DNA from: Actinopolyspora mortivallis DSM 44261
GTDB taxonomy: Bacteria > Actinomycetota > Actinomycetes > Mycobacteriales > Pseudonocardiaceae
DNA length: 64,000 nt
Reading direction: 5' to 3'
Assembly (NCBI RefSeq): GCF_000384035.1
Contig: NZ_KB913024.1
Location: 2,351,584 to 2,415,583 of the forward strand
Shown: positions 18,676 through 27,711 of the stretch, in pieces
How the letters are laid out: every line of letters begins with the position of its first letter
Numbering within the stretch: the stretch's first letter is position 1
Translations under genes and position numbers: made by a program
Notes under the pieces: generated by a model
What the model was told of the DNA's origin: nothing
The model's database searches: none
Seen by the model: only the letters and a program-made list of their open reading frames with translations

Positions 18676-19647
18676 TCAGCCCGGATCGCGGTCCTGGTCC
18701 GGCCCCAGCAGCAGGGCTTCGGTGGTCACGTGTTTCAACCTGCCGTCGTCCCGGTCACTGCGGTGGAAGTACGAGGACTCCCCGATGACCACGAGCCTGT
18801 CCCGCTGTTCCGAGGCGTAGCCGTAGTCGTGCGTGAGGTCGGGATAGTCCTCGGGAACCTCGTGCCCCGCCGAGACGAGATCCCGGATGTTGCCCGTGTT
18901 GTTCCTGGTGACCAGCTCCTCCAGCTCGGTCGCCGAGGACTGGTCGGGCATCAACACGGTCACCACCGAGGTCAGCACCCGTTCCCCGTTCGGCAGGCGG
19001 GTGGTGTAGAGAGCGCGGGTGGCGTGTGAACAGGGATTCGACGCGAAGAACTCCGCGACCTTCATCGTCGAGTGCTTCGCGCAGCTCGACGGCTCGTCGA
19101 GCATGTAGCGGTCGAACTCGTACTCGGTGTCCGGCTCGTCCGTCCCGGAGCTCTCCGCAGCGGGGGAGGGGGGCGAGGGCGGACTCGGTTTGACGGCCAG
19201 CCACAGCAGGCCGGAGACCACCGAGACGGCACACAGCACGAGGGCCCGGAGCAACCACCCGGTCGGGCCGACACCCCCGGGTTCCGGACTCCCCCCACCG
19301 TCGGGACCGGCCGGTACTCCTTCGCCGCCGGTTCCCGTGCCCGCCTTCGGAGACACGAGGCCGGCGCCGCTCGCCGCCGGTCCTGGGCCGGGCGCGGGTA
19401 CCGGACCGGATCCCGCCGCCGGCGAGGAGGCGGCGTGGGGACTCACCTGGTTGGACAGGGGAAAGGCCGGGCGAGTGCGCTCGCCGGCCGCACCCTCGGA
19501 ACGCGCCCCCGAACCCCACCCCTGCCTCATCCGATCAGGTGGGGTTCCCCCTCCGTCACGGATCGCGTTGAGTGGCGCCGTGTCCCCGCGCTCGAAGTTC
19601 TGCTGCGACCCTGTCATCTGTTCGGGTGCGCCGTGGTGATCCGACAC
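18676..19647 (-). CDS. Membrane-anchored protein of unknown function
   Basis: Not recognised. About 323 residues: a proline/glycine-rich cytoplasmic N-terminal region (first 125 or so), one transmembrane helix (WLLRALVLCAVSVVSGLLWL) and a C-terminal exported domain of about 160 residues with two cysteines (SSCAKHS, SNPCSHA) that could form a disulphide. GTG 19645-19647 is preferred because a TACGGT box (minus strand, 19656-19661) ends eight bases upstream, suggesting a leaderless mRNA; GTG 19651-19653 is two codons earlier. The plan resembles sensors or secretion-linked proteins of actinomycetes, but no function can be assigned. Confidence 0.75.
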   Translation of the reverse strand: MSDHHGAPEQMTGSQQNFERGDTAPLNAIRDGGGTPPDRMRQGWGSGARSEGAAGERTRPAFPLSNQVSPHAASSPAAGSGPVPAPGPGPAASGAGLVSPKAGTGTGGEGVPAGPDGGGSPEPGGVGPTGWLLRALVLCAVSVVSGLLWLAVKPSPPSPPSPAAESSGTDEPDTEYEFDRYMLDEPSSCAKHSTMKVAEFFASNPCSHATRALYTTRLPNGERVLTSVVTVLMPDQSSATELEELVTRNNTGNIRDLVSAGHEVPEDYPDLTHDYGYASEQRDRLVVIGESSYFHRSDRDDGRLKHVTTEALLLGPDQDRDPG

Positions 19648-19691
19648 AGACACCTACCGTAGCGGGTAACGATCGGGGGCAGAACAGGACG

Positions 19692-20744
19692 TCACCGCGA
19701 CGACCTCGGATCCGCCCGGGACAGCGCGTCCAGCACGAGATCCACGTCCTCCCGCGTGTTGTAGAGATGGAAGGACAACCTCACCCGCCCGTCGCGTTCC
19801 GCGCAACGTATCCCGGCGGCACGCAGCTCCGGAAGAGCCTCCGCCACGTCGAGGGTGACGATCGGGGACGCGGGCGGAGCCGCCCCCAGCTGCCCGCACA
19901 GCCTGCCCGCCAGTTCCAGACAGTGTGCCCGGACGGCGGAGAGGTCGAGGGTCCGCAACCAGTCCAACGCGGCGGCGGCCCCGAGCTGGGCGAACCAGTC
20001 CGGGGAGGCGTCGAGAGCACGCGCGTTGTGGGCCAGGCGCAACGGCAGCCCGTAGAGGCTTTGCCACGGGTCCTCGCCCGCGTACCAGTTCGCCCCGACC
20101 GGCAGCGTCGATCGGACCGCGTCCGCGCCGAGCGCGAGCCAGGCCGCTCCCCGTGGGGCCAGCAGCCACTTGTAGGCGCATCCCACCACCCAGTCGGCCC
20201 AGTCCAGCTCCAACGGCATCCAACCGGCCGCCTGTGAGACGTCGAGCAACACCCGCACCCCGTGACGTGCGGCCGCCTCCCGCAGGGACTCGGGGTCGAA
20301 CACCCTTCCGTCGGAGGACTGCACCAGGCTCACCGCGAGCACGTCGTGTCCCGACAACGAGTCCAGCAGTCGTTCCGGGGCCACCTCGGTGACCCGCACC
20401 CCGCGTCCGTGCTGAGCGGCGAAGGGGAAGGTCACGCTCGTGAACTCCCGCTCGGCCACCAGCACGCTGCTGCCGTCCGGCACGCTCGCGGCGACCGCGC
20501 CCACCAGTTGTCCCACCGAGGAGCCCGTGGCCACCCGTTCCGGGCGGACGCCGACGAGAGCGGCGAAACCCTCGCGGGCGCGTGCCACGTACTCGTCGAA
20601 CTCGGGCGGGGACAGTCGGCCGCCCCGCCAGCCGGAGACGACCGCGCTCACCGAATCGGCCACCACGGCGGGGGGAACACCGATACTGGCGGTGTTCAGG
20701 TATCCCGGTTCCAGCTCGAAGGATGTTCCGAAAGCTTCTCTCAT
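19692..20744 (-). CDS. Class V aminotransferase (IPN-epimerase/desulfurase-like)
   Basis: A 350-residue fold-type I PLP enzyme. Visible marks are LLDVSQAAG around Asp168, which pairs with the pyridine nitrogen, and CAYKWLLAPRG with the presumed Schiff-base Lys192. No mobile cysteine loop typical of IscS/SufS is evident, so an epimerase/lyase or aminotransferase role is more likely than sulfur transfer. ATG 20742-20744 is preceded by TAGGTT six bases upstream, consistent with leaderless transcription. Substrate unknown. Confidence 0.82.
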   Translation of the reverse strand: MREAFGTSFELEPGYLNTASIGVPPAVVADSVSAVVSGWRGGRLSPPEFDEYVARAREGFAALVGVRPERVATGSSVGQLVGAVAASVPDGSSVLVAEREFTSVTFPFAAQHGRGVRVTEVAPERLLDSLSGHDVLAVSLVQSSDGRVFDPESLREAAARHGVRVLLDVSQAAGWMPLELDWADWVVGCAYKWLLAPRGAAWLALGADAVRSTLPVGANWYAGEDPWQSLYGLPLRLAHNARALDASPDWFAQLGAAAALDWLRTLDLSAVRAHCLELAGRLCGQLGAAPPASPIVTLDVAEALPELRAAGIRCAERDGRVRLSFHLYNTREDVDLVLDALSRADPRSSR

Positions 20745-20750
20745 ATCCGG

Positions 20751-20756
20751 AACCTA
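20751..20756 (-). promoter_or_regulatory. -10 box of the class V aminotransferase gene (leaderless)
   Basis: TAGGTT on the minus strand ends six bases before the ATG at 20744, the spacing expected if transcription starts at or next to the start codon. Confidence 0.5.
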
Positions 20757-20804
20757 ACCGATCGTCCTCCTCCACTGTGCCGCGTGTCACCGTCGCACCG
20801 GACC

Positions 20805-20810
20805 TAGACT
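20805..20810 (+). promoter_or_regulatory. -10 box of the yjbQ-like gene (leaderless)
   Basis: TAGACT ends seven bases before ATG 20818; no Shine-Dalgarno sequence is present between them, so a leaderless mRNA is likely. Confidence 0.6.
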
Positions 20811-20817
20811 CGCGACC

Positions 20818-21228
20818 ATGCACAGTGAGGAAGTCGAGGTACACACCGGCGGCCGGGAGACGGTTCGCGACCTCAGCGCGGAGTGCACGAGGTTCCTGCG
20901 CGAGATCGGCGGGGACGAGGGGCTGCTGCACCTGTGGGTGCCGCACGCCACGGCGGGAGTCGCCGTCATCGAGACCGGAGCGGGCAGTGACGACGATCTG
21001 CTCGCGGCGCTGCACGACCTGCTTCCGGCCGACGACCGCTGGAAGCACCGACACGGATCCCCCGGTCACGGCCGGGATCACGTCCTTCCCGCCCTGATAC
21101 CCCCGCACGTCTCGGTTCCGGTGCTCGGCGGCAGGATGACACTCGGAACCTGGCAGTCGGTGTGCCTTGTGGACACCAACACCGACAATCCCGTACGGCG
21201 GGTCAGACTGAGCTTCCTGGCGGGTTGA
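20818..21228 (+). CDS. YjbQ/UPF0047 family protein
   Basis: A 136-residue member of the UPF0047/YjbQ family. Characteristic segments are HLWVPHATAGVAVIE, the acidic DDDLLAALHDLLP, and KHRHGSPGHGRDHVLPALIPP ending in GTWQSVCLVDTNTD (motifs given as separate stretches). The conserved histidines and acidic residues suggest a metal-binding active site; some members have weak thiamine-phosphate-synthase activity, but the physiological role is unknown. Divergent from the aminotransferase gene with a 73-base shared promoter region. Confidence 0.9.
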   Translation: MHSEEVEVHTGGRETVRDLSAECTRFLREIGGDEGLLHLWVPHATAGVAVIETGAGSDDDLLAALHDLLPADDRWKHRHGSPGHGRDHVLPALIPPHVSVPVLGGRMTLGTWQSVCLVDTNTDNPVRRVRLSFLAG

Positions 21229-21282
21229 TCCCTGTCTCGCCCGCACGGACCGCGCCCGTCCGGGACGAGTGCCGCGCACCGG

Positions 21283-21288
21283 TAGTCT
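21283..21288 (+). promoter_or_regulatory. -10 box of the 21296 gene (leaderless)
   Basis: TAGTCT ends seven bases before GTG 21296 with no Shine-Dalgarno sequence between, consistent with leaderless transcription and supporting that start over the one nine codons upstream. Confidence 0.6.
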
Positions 21289-21295
21289 CGATCTC

Positions 21296-22252
21296 GTGAG
21301 ACAGCCATACGGTGGGTACGACGGCACCTCCGGGAAACCGGGGTTCGGCTCACGGGGCGGTGGCTCCGCCCGGTGGCCCACCCCCGCTAGGAACTCCGCG
21401 GGAGGACTCCCCAGTCCCTACGGGTGGCAGACGGACCCGACGCGCTCCGCTGCCGGGGGCGGCTCCGTCTACCGGGGTTTCGGCACTTTCGAGGAGCCCA
21501 CCGCGAGCAGCAGACCTCCCGGAGGACCGAACCGGGGTGTGATCGTGGCTCTCACGCTCGCCGCCGTGCTGTTGGTCGGCGCCGTGGGGCTCGGGGTCTA
21601 CTACGGTGCGGTGCGGCCCTCCCACGACAACGCGGCCCCCGCCGGCGGGACGGAGTCCCCCTCGACCACCCGAAACGCTCCGGAAGCCCCCGCACCCCGG
21701 ATACACGGCTGGCAGGTCGGCTACAACCCGCGGAACCGGCTCGCCTACGACGTTCCCTCCGACTGGAACGTGTTGGATCCCTCCCGGGGATACTCGGTCC
21801 CCGCCCTCGGAGACGTCACGTTCCACGGCCTGGTCGATGGTCCCTACTACCAGTGCGCCGGAGAACGCCGCACGGCGGGGCGGGTGGTGAGCACCGCCGT
21901 CGAGCCGGACCGGAGCATGGCGGAGACGGCGCGCGAGTTCCTCCGCCGGTCCGGGAGGAACTTCTACGCCGCCGGGGGCGCCGAGTCCGAAGTCTCGGTG
22001 GAGACGGGCACCCCCAGCACGACCGACGTCGGAGGTTTCGAGGCGGTGCGACTCTCCGGCACGGTGCGCGTACCGGAGAGCTCCCCCTGTCTGCCCACCA
22101 AGGCCAGGATCGCGACCCTGGTCATCCGGGCGAAGGACACCTACGTCGTGCTTCTCGCCGGAGCGGACAGCCTGCGTCCGGACTCCTCCCCGCCCGCCGA
22201 GGGCGAGGAACTCGTCCCCCGCATCCTGGACAGCGCACGGCCGGTGCGCTGA
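21296..22252 (+). CDS. Membrane-anchored exported protein of unknown function
   Basis: Not recognised. The 318-residue product has a glycine/proline-rich cytoplasmic head of about 80 residues, one transmembrane helix (VIVALTLAAVLLVGAVGLGV), a Thr/Pro/Ser linker and an extracytoplasmic domain of about 170 residues starting near YDVPSDWNVLDPSRGYSVP, with two cysteines. The layout (disordered head, single helix, small exported domain) matches many actinobacterial surface proteins of the PsbP/LpqN-like type, but that is only a resemblance. Confidence 0.75.
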   Translation: MRQPYGGYDGTSGKPGFGSRGGGSARWPTPARNSAGGLPSPYGWQTDPTRSAAGGGSVYRGFGTFEEPTASSRPPGGPNRGVIVALTLAAVLLVGAVGLGVYYGAVRPSHDNAAPAGGTESPSTTRNAPEAPAPRIHGWQVGYNPRNRLAYDVPSDWNVLDPSRGYSVPALGDVTFHGLVDGPYYQCAGERRTAGRVVSTAVEPDRSMAETAREFLRRSGRNFYAAGGAESEVSVETGTPSTTDVGGFEAVRLSGTVRVPESSPCLPTKARIATLVIRAKDTYVVLLAGADSLRPDSSPPAEGEELVPRILDSARPVR

Positions 22253-22319
22253 CCCGCCCACGCGCACCGGCAGGCTTCCGCGCGTGAGTCGGCCAGGCCG
22301 GCCGTGCCGGCAGGTGCCC

Positions 22320-24068
22320 TCAGCCTCGCACCAGCTCGACGAGGTGGTCCACCACGCCGTCGGTGGACACTTCGACGCGCTCACCGCTGGCGCGGTCCTT
22401 GACCTCCACGACTCCCCTGGAGAGCCCCTTGCCGACCACCAGGATGGTGGGCACCCCGACCAGCTCGGCATCGGCGAACTTCACTCCGGGCGAGGCGTTC
22501 CTGTCGTCGAGGATCACCCGGACACCGACGGTGTCCAGTTCGGCGCAGAGGCGTTCGGCCTCGCCCGCGGCGGTCTCGTCCTTGCCCGCCACGACCACGT
22601 GCACGTCGGCCGGGGCCACCGCACGCGGCCACACCAGTCCCTGCTCGTCGTGGTGCTGTTCGGCGATCGCCGCGACCAACCGGGACACCCCCACCCCGTA
22701 GGAGCCCATGGTCACCCGCTTGGGTTTGCCGTCCTGCCCGAGGGCGTCCAGCGAGATCGCGTCGGTGTACTTGCGTCCGAGCTGGAAGATGTGTCCGATC
22801 TCGATCCCCCGGGCGGACTGGAGAACCCCCCGCCCGTCGGGCGAGGGATCGCCCTCCCGCACCTCGGCCGCCTCGATCGTGCCGTCCGGAACGAAGTCCC
22901 GACCACACACCAGGTCGACCACGTGGTGGTCGGTCTTGTCCGCCCCGGTCACCCAGGCGGTGCCCCGGGCGACCCGGGGATCGACCAGGTAACGCACCCC
23001 GTTGTGCTGGAGCGCCTTCGGTCCGACGTAGCCCTTGACCAGGAAGGGACGTGCCTCGAAGTCCTCGTCGTCCACGAGGGCGACCTCGGCGGGTTCCAGG
23101 GCTGCTTCCAGCCGCTTCATGTCCACCTCACGGTCACCGGGAACCCCCACTCCGAGCAGATCCCACTCCGTGTCACCCGGACGCCGCGTCTTGACCAGCA
23201 CGTTCTTCAGTGTGTCCGCGGCGGTGAACGTCCGCTCCCATCCCGCTCCGTTCAGGAACTCCACGAGCGTCTCGATCGTCGGGGTGTCCGGTGTGTGGTG
23301 CACCTCGGCGGGAGGGAGCCCCTCGACGGACCGTTCCGGGGCGGGCGGAGTGGTCACGGCCTCCACGTTGGCCGCGTAGTCGGACTCGCTGCTGCGTACG
23401 AACGTGTCCTCCCCCGTGGGGCACTCGGCCAGGAACTCCTCGGATGCCGAGCCCCCCATCGCTCCCGACGTGGCGGCCACGATGGTGTAGCGCAGACCGA
23501 GCCGGTCGAACAGCCTCGTGTAGGCCTCCCGATGGAGTCGGTAGGAGGTCATCAGCTGTTCGTCGTCCAGGTCGAAGGAGTACGAGTCCTTCATGACGAA
23601 CTCCCGACCGCGCAGGATCCCGGCGCGCGGGCGTTCCTCGTCCCGGTACTTCGTCTGGATCTGGTACAGGATGACGGGAAAGTCCCGGTAGGAGTTGTAC
23701 TCGCCCTTCACCGTCTGGGCGAACAACTCCTCGTGCGTGGGCCCGAGTAGATAGTCCGCCTTCTTGCGGTCCTTGAGGCGGAACATGTTGGGCCCGTACT
23801 CGGTCCAACGACCCGTGGCCTCGTAGGGCTCCTTCGGCAGTAGCGCGGGGAGATGGATCTCCTGGGCGCCGATCTCCTCCATCTCCTCCCGCACGGCGCG
23901 TTCTATGTTGCGCAGAACGCGCAGTCCGAGCGGCAGCCAGGAGTAGATGCCTGGTGCTACCCGGCGCACGTATCCGGCGCGCACCAGCAACCTGTGGCTG
24001 GGCACCTCGGCATCCGCCGGATCCTCACGCAGGGTACGCAGGAACAACGTGGACATCCTCGTGATCAA
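22320..24068 (-). CDS. proS: Prolyl-tRNA synthetase
   Basis: Class II aminoacyl-tRNA synthetase charging tRNA-Pro. The 582 residues include motif 2 and 3 regions ([22 protein letters not shown] and [13 protein letters not shown]; first given in part), the editing insertion between them as in bacterial-type enzymes, and the C-terminal anticodon-binding domain. TTG 24066-24068 is preferred to ATG 24056: AAGGAG lies nine bases before TTG and the resulting MITRMS N-terminus equals the mycobacterial enzyme. Same position relative to the rimP region as Rv2845c. Confidence 0.95.
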   Translation of the reverse strand: MITRMSTLFLRTLREDPADAEVPSHRLLVRAGYVRRVAPGIYSWLPLGLRVLRNIERAVREEMEEIGAQEIHLPALLPKEPYEATGRWTEYGPNMFRLKDRKKADYLLGPTHEELFAQTVKGEYNSYRDFPVILYQIQTKYRDEERPRAGILRGREFVMKDSYSFDLDDEQLMTSYRLHREAYTRLFDRLGLRYTIVAATSGAMGGSASEEFLAECPTGEDTFVRSSESDYAANVEAVTTPPAPERSVEGLPPAEVHHTPDTPTIETLVEFLNGAGWERTFTAADTLKNVLVKTRRPGDTEWDLLGVGVPGDREVDMKRLEAALEPAEVALVDDEDFEARPFLVKGYVGPKALQHNGVRYLVDPRVARGTAWVTGADKTDHHVVDLVCGRDFVPDGTIEAAEVREGDPSPDGRGVLQSARGIEIGHIFQLGRKYTDAISLDALGQDGKPKRVTMGSYGVGVSRLVAAIAEQHHDEQGLVWPRAVAPADVHVVVAGKDETAAGEAERLCAELDTVGVRVILDDRNASPGVKFADAELVGVPTILVVGKGLSRGVVEVKDRASGERVEVSTDGVVDHLVELVRG

Positions 24069-24339
24069 GGCTGCGCGCTCCTTTACGCCTCGCGCTCTCC
24101 TCGCGTCTCGCGGGAGAGCCTAGCGGGTGTTACGACCGTGGGTGTCGACGACTCCCGCGCCGGGCACGCCCCGAGCTCCGTGGACGACCGCGGCACACAC
24201 GCCCGGCAGCGGAAAGCTCCCATTCTCCCCACCGCCCCCGAGCCCCACGTTCGGGGGAGTTTCTCTCCTCCGTGATTTCCTCCCCACGGGGATATGGCTC
24301 AATCGGGGAGACTGTCCCCGTTTCGGAGGAGGCGAGGAA

Positions 24340-24606
24340 TTGGGTACCGAGCGGCCCACGGAACGGTTCTGGTACCCCGCGCGCCGAGCCGACGGCACCA
24401 GGCACGTCTTCGCCGGAGCGCCGCCGGCGGACGGATGGTCCCCGAGGGGGACACTGTGCGGCCGCCGCCTCGATCCCGCCCCCGTCTCCGCGGTGGAGTG
24501 GCTGCTGTATCCGACCTGTCCCGAGTGCTGGGAGCTGTTGCTGAGCGAGAACGTCCCATCGTCGCCCGCCGAGCTCCCCACCGAACCGCCACCGGCGGGC
24601 GACTAG
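24340..24606 (+). CDS. Small zinc-ribbon-like protein
   Basis: An 88-residue protein with TLCGRRLDPAP and PTCPECWELLL, suggesting a small Cys-based metal site, plus a conserved-looking ERFWYPARRADGTRHVFAG head. TTG 24340-24342 follows GGAGGAGGCGAGG, and starting here removes a proline-rich upstream stretch that lacks coding character. A short hairpin (cgggga/tccccg, about 24304-24320) precedes the ribosome-binding site. Function unknown; possibly an uncharacterised actinobacterial family. Confidence 0.6.
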   Translation: MGTERPTERFWYPARRADGTRHVFAGAPPADGWSPRGTLCGRRLDPAPVSAVEWLLYPTCPECWELLLSENVPSSPAELPTEPPPAGD

Positions 24607-24609
24607 ACT
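24604..24609 (+). promoter_or_regulatory. -10 box of yaaA (leaderless)
   Basis: TAGACT ends eight bases before ATG 24618 and overlaps the stop of the previous gene; no Shine-Dalgarno sequence is present. Confidence 0.55.
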
Positions 24610-24617
24610 GCCCGTAC

Positions 24618-25358
24618 ATGCTCGTACTCCTGCCTCCTTCCGAGACCAAGTCGCCCGGTGGGACCGGGCCGCCGTTGCGGCTGGACGCGCTGTCCTTCCC
24701 CGAACTCACCCCCACCCGAGGACGACTCGTCGAGACGCTGGTTCGGTTGAGCGAGGACCTTCCGGCCAGTCTCGAAGCGCTCGGCCTGTCGTCACGACAG
24801 TCCGAGGAGGTCGAACGCAACGGGGAGCTGTGGAACTCCCCCACTCTCGCCGCCCTGGACCGCTACAGCGGAGTGCTCTACGACGCGCTCGACGTGGGCT
24901 CCCTCTCCGGGGAGGAACGCCGACGGGCCGACGAGAGGCTCGCCGTCGTCTCCGCCCTGTTCGGTGTGCTGCGCGGCGCCGATCCCGTGCCGGCCTACCG
25001 CCTGTCGGCGGGATCCCGTCTGCCGGAGATAGGCAGCCTCCGTCGACTGTGGCGTCCCGAGCTGAGCCGCGTGCTGGAGTCCGTCCCCGGACCCGTGGTG
25101 GATCTGCGTTCCGGGGCCTACGCCGCGCTGGCCGCGCTTCCCGATCCCGTCGAGGTCCGCGTGGTCACCGAGGACGCGAACGGCTCCCGCAAGACCGTCG
25201 GCCACCACAACAAGGCGCACAAGGGCAGGCTGGCCAGGGCGCTGGCCCTCGCCGAACGGGAACCGGAGACCCCCGCCGAGGTGGCGGAGATCGCGCACCG
25301 GGCAGGACTGCGGGTGGAGCAGCCGGGACGGCGGAGTCTGACCGTCGTGGTCAGCTGA
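24618..25358 (+). CDS. yaaA: YaaA family peroxide-stress protein
   Basis: A 246-residue UPF0246/YaaA protein. Family marks are LLPPSETK at residues 4-11, the AVVSALFGVLRG-like segment (LAVVSALFGVLRGADPVPAYRLS in part) and VGHHNKAHKGRLAR near the C-terminus. E. coli YaaA lowers free intracellular iron under peroxide stress and has a DNA-binding fold; the role here is by homology only. ATG 24618 gives the canonical N-terminus MLVLLPPSE and has the -10 box above. Confidence 0.9.
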   Translation: MLVLLPPSETKSPGGTGPPLRLDALSFPELTPTRGRLVETLVRLSEDLPASLEALGLSSRQSEEVERNGELWNSPTLAALDRYSGVLYDALDVGSLSGEERRRADERLAVVSALFGVLRGADPVPAYRLSAGSRLPEIGSLRRLWRPELSRVLESVPGPVVDLRSGAYAALAALPDPVEVRVVTEDANGSRKTVGHHNKAHKGRLARALALAEREPETPAEVAEIAHRAGLRVEQPGRRSLTVVVS

Positions 25359-25638
25359 TGTGAGTTCTCCCCCATCCGACAGGAAGTCCTCGGACCTTCC
25401 CCGGAGGTGCGTTAGTATCCGGAAACCGCGCTCTCTCCGCTCGACGTCCGGGACGGGCTCACCCGTTCTTCCGCACCCAGGCCGGGGAGCTCCTCCGCGA
25501 GAGCCGCGGTGTCCCCACGAGACGCCGGCAGAGCGCACCGTGTCCGTCGACCGGACACCCTCCCCACGGAGTGTTCCCCTCCCGTGGACGGGCCCGTTCG
25601 GCCCGCGAGATCCCGACCTTCCAGGAGGCCCGCCGAAC
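25359..25638 (+). promoter_or_regulatory. Structured leader upstream of cobL
   Basis: A 280-base non-coding stretch ahead of the cobL-cobM pair. A TAGTAT box at 25412-25417 is a likely -10 element. The presumed leader holds several hairpins: gtgtccg/cggacac (25540-25558), ccacgg/ccgtgg (about 25564-25586) and cgggcc/ggccCG around 25590. A short stretch (acgagacgccggca, about 25517-25530) faintly resembles a B12 box, but the canonical cobalamin-riboswitch core is not recognisable. Could be a divergent riboswitch or an attenuator. Confidence 0.4.
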
Positions 25639-25731
25639 GTGAGCGTAGACACCCCGAACAGCGGAGACCGTCGAGGATCCACGGCCGCCACCGGCTCGTG
25701 CGGCGACCCCGAGCTCGTGGGGCGCCCGTGA
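25639..25731 (+). CDS. Possible 30-residue leader peptide before cobL
   Basis: GTG 25639-25641 follows AGGAGG by ten bases and opens a 30-codon frame (starts MSVDTPNSGDRR, ends DPELVGRP) whose TGA overlaps the cobL GTG as GTGA, the same overlap used by real gene pairs in this window. No similarity is recognised. It may be a small protein, or a leader peptide that couples translation to cobL, which lacks a strong ribosome-binding site of its own. Confidence 0.4.
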   Translation: MSVDTPNSGDRRGSTAATGSCGDPELVGRP

Positions 25732-26951
25732 GCACCGAGGAGAGCGGGGCGCGGGAACCCATCCACGTGGTGGGTATCGGCGCGGACGGCTGGGAGGGCC
25801 TCTCCCCCGTGGCACGTCGCACCATCGAGAGCGCCGAGGTCGTCATGGGCGGCGCCAGACAGCTCGACCTGATCCCGGAGACCTCGGCCGAGCGCGTGAG
25901 CTGGCCCTCCCCGTTGTTGCCCGCCCTGGGCGAACTGTTGGACAAGCACGCCGGGCGTTCGATCTGCGTACTGGCCAGCGGAGACCCCATGTTCCACGGG
26001 ATCGGAGCGACCCTGGCCAGGATGGTGGGACCGGAGAGACTGCACGTCGTTGCCCACCCCTCCTCGGTGACCCTGGCCTGCTCTCGGCTCGGATGGCCCG
26101 CCCACGAGGTCCGCGTGGTCAACCTGGTGGGTCGGCCGGTGGAGAACCTGCTGCCCGAACTGGCCCGGAACAACCGGATCATGGTGCTGAGTTCCGACGG
26201 GGACACCCCGGCCGAGGTGGGTGCCCTGCTGAGCGAGCACGGCTTCGGTGACAGCGAACTGGTCGTGCTGGAGAACCTGGGCGGGCGCGGGGAGCGGATC
26301 CACCGGGAACTCGCGGCGCGCCTGCGGGAGCGGACGGGACCGTTGAACATCGTCGCGATCGACCGTGCGGACTCCCCCGCCCCGACGGAGGTCGCCGTGG
26401 CGCCGGGACTGCCCGACGAGCTGTACGAACACGACGGGCAGCTCACGAAACGCGACGTCCGCGCGAGCACCCTGGCCAGACTGGCCCCCCGCCCGGGAGA
26501 GCTGCTGTGGGACGTCGGCGCGGGTTCCGGCAGCGTCGCGATCGAATGGACGCGCACGAGCGGGGGCACGGCGATCGCCGTCGAGCACGACCCACGGCGG
26601 GCCGAACGCGTGACCCGGAACGCGGCGGCGCTCGGAGCCGGTGGGATCCGGGTCGTCCGGGAGTCCGCCCCGGAGGGACTGCGCGGGCTGGAGACCCCGG
26701 ACGCGGTCTTCGTCGGAGGGGCCGTGAGCGTTCCCGGCGTACTGGAGACCTGTGTGGACGCCCTTCCCCGGGGCGGGCGTCTCGTGGTCAACGCCGTCAC
26801 CATGGAATCGGAGTCGACAGTGACCGAATGGTACTCCCGCCTGGGCGGGGAACTGACGAGGATCGGAGTCGAACGAGCGGGGGCGGTCGGAGGGTTCACC
26901 GCCTGGCGCCCGGCTCTGCGCGTGACCCAGTGGGCGGTGACGAAACAGTGA
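25728..26951 (+). CDS. cobL: Precorrin-6Y C5,15-methyltransferase (decarboxylating), canonical copy
   Basis: CobL methylates C5 and C15 of the corrin ring and decarboxylates the C12 acetate. The 407 residues are a CbiE domain (VVGIGADGW, LASGDPMFHGIG, PSSVTLACSRLGW) followed by a CbiT domain with the SAM-binding WDVGAGSGSVAIEW motif. It resembles mycobacterial CobL along its whole length, including the C-terminal NAVTMESES and VTQWAVTKQ. GTG 25728 overlaps the stop of the leader frame; its TGA overlaps cobM by GTGA. A second, divergent CobL is encoded at 40645-41853. Confidence 0.95.
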   Translation: MSTEESGAREPIHVVGIGADGWEGLSPVARRTIESAEVVMGGARQLDLIPETSAERVSWPSPLLPALGELLDKHAGRSICVLASGDPMFHGIGATLARMVGPERLHVVAHPSSVTLACSRLGWPAHEVRVVNLVGRPVENLLPELARNNRIMVLSSDGDTPAEVGALLSEHGFGDSELVVLENLGGRGERIHRELAARLRERTGPLNIVAIDRADSPAPTEVAVAPGLPDELYEHDGQLTKRDVRASTLARLAPRPGELLWDVGAGSGSVAIEWTRTSGGTAIAVEHDPRRAERVTRNAAALGAGGIRVVRESAPEGLRGLETPDAVFVGGAVSVPGVLETCVDALPRGGRLVVNAVTMESESTVTEWYSRLGGELTRIGVERAGAVGGFTAWRPALRVTQWAVTKQ

Positions 26952-27691
26952 CGGTCTACTTCGTCGGTGCCGGTCCCGGAGCGGCGGATCTCATCACCGT
27001 CCGGGGACAACGCACCCTGGCCTCCTGCCCGGTGTGCCTGTACGCGGGCAGCCTGGTTCCGCGTGAACTGCTGGACGACTGCCCGGAGGGAGCCCGGCTG
27101 GTCGACACGGCACGCATGAACCTGGACGAGATCCTCGCCGAGATCGAGCGGGCCCACCGCGACGGTCTCGACGTGGCCAGGTTGCACTCGGGGGACCCCG
27201 CCGTGTTCAGCGCGGTGGCCGAGCAGATGCGCAGGCTCGACGAGGCCGGGATCGACTACGAGATGGTTCCCGGCGTACCCGCCTTCTCCGCCGCGGCGGC
27301 CGCGCTGAACAGGGAGTTCACCGTCCCCGGAGTCGGCCAGACCGTGGTGCTGACCAGAACGGCGGCCCGGGCCACCCCCATGCCGGAGGGAGAGGACCTG
27401 GAAACCCTGGGACGCAGTCGGGCCACCCTGGTGCTGCACCTGGCGGTGAACCGGATCGAGGAGCTCGTGGAGCGGCTCGTGCCGAACTACGGGGCGGAGT
27501 GCCCCGTTGCCGTGGTCGCCGGAGCGAGCAGGGAGGACGAGCGTGTGCTGCGCGGAACGCTCGCCGACGTGGCCGGGCGGGTCCGCGAGGCCGGAATCGA
27601 GCGCACGGCCGTGGTCGTGGTGGGTCGGGTGCTCGCCGCGGACCGGTTCCCGGACAGCCATCTGTACTCGGTGTACCGCTGCCGGGACTGA
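26948..27691 (+). CDS. cobM: Precorrin-4 C11-methyltransferase, canonical copy
   Basis: SAM-dependent methyltransferase for C11 of precorrin-4. The 247-residue, single-domain tetrapyrrole methylase has VGAGPGAADLITVRG, YAGSLVPRELL, LHSGDPAVFSAV, PGVPAFSAAAA and HLAVNRIEELVERL, all standard for CobM/CbiF. GTG 26948 overlaps the cobL stop (GTGA), so cobL-cobM form a coupled pair. A second CobM-like gene with a very different tail is at 42027-43619. Confidence 0.95.
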   Translation: MTVYFVGAGPGAADLITVRGQRTLASCPVCLYAGSLVPRELLDDCPEGARLVDTARMNLDEILAEIERAHRDGLDVARLHSGDPAVFSAVAEQMRRLDEAGIDYEMVPGVPAFSAAAAALNREFTVPGVGQTVVLTRTAARATPMPEGEDLETLGRSRATLVLHLAVNRIEELVERLVPNYGAECPVAVVAGASREDERVLRGTLADVAGRVREAGIERTAVVVVGRVLAADRFPDSHLYSVYRCRD

Positions 27692-27711
27692 TCACGTGCG
27701 GCCCGGCGCGA

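Noticed and set aside
25400-25540. Canonical cobalamin riboswitch before cobL
   Set aside because: Only a weak B12-box-like stretch is present; the conserved core and pairing P1 arms seen at the two true riboswitches are missing. Kept only as a structured leader.
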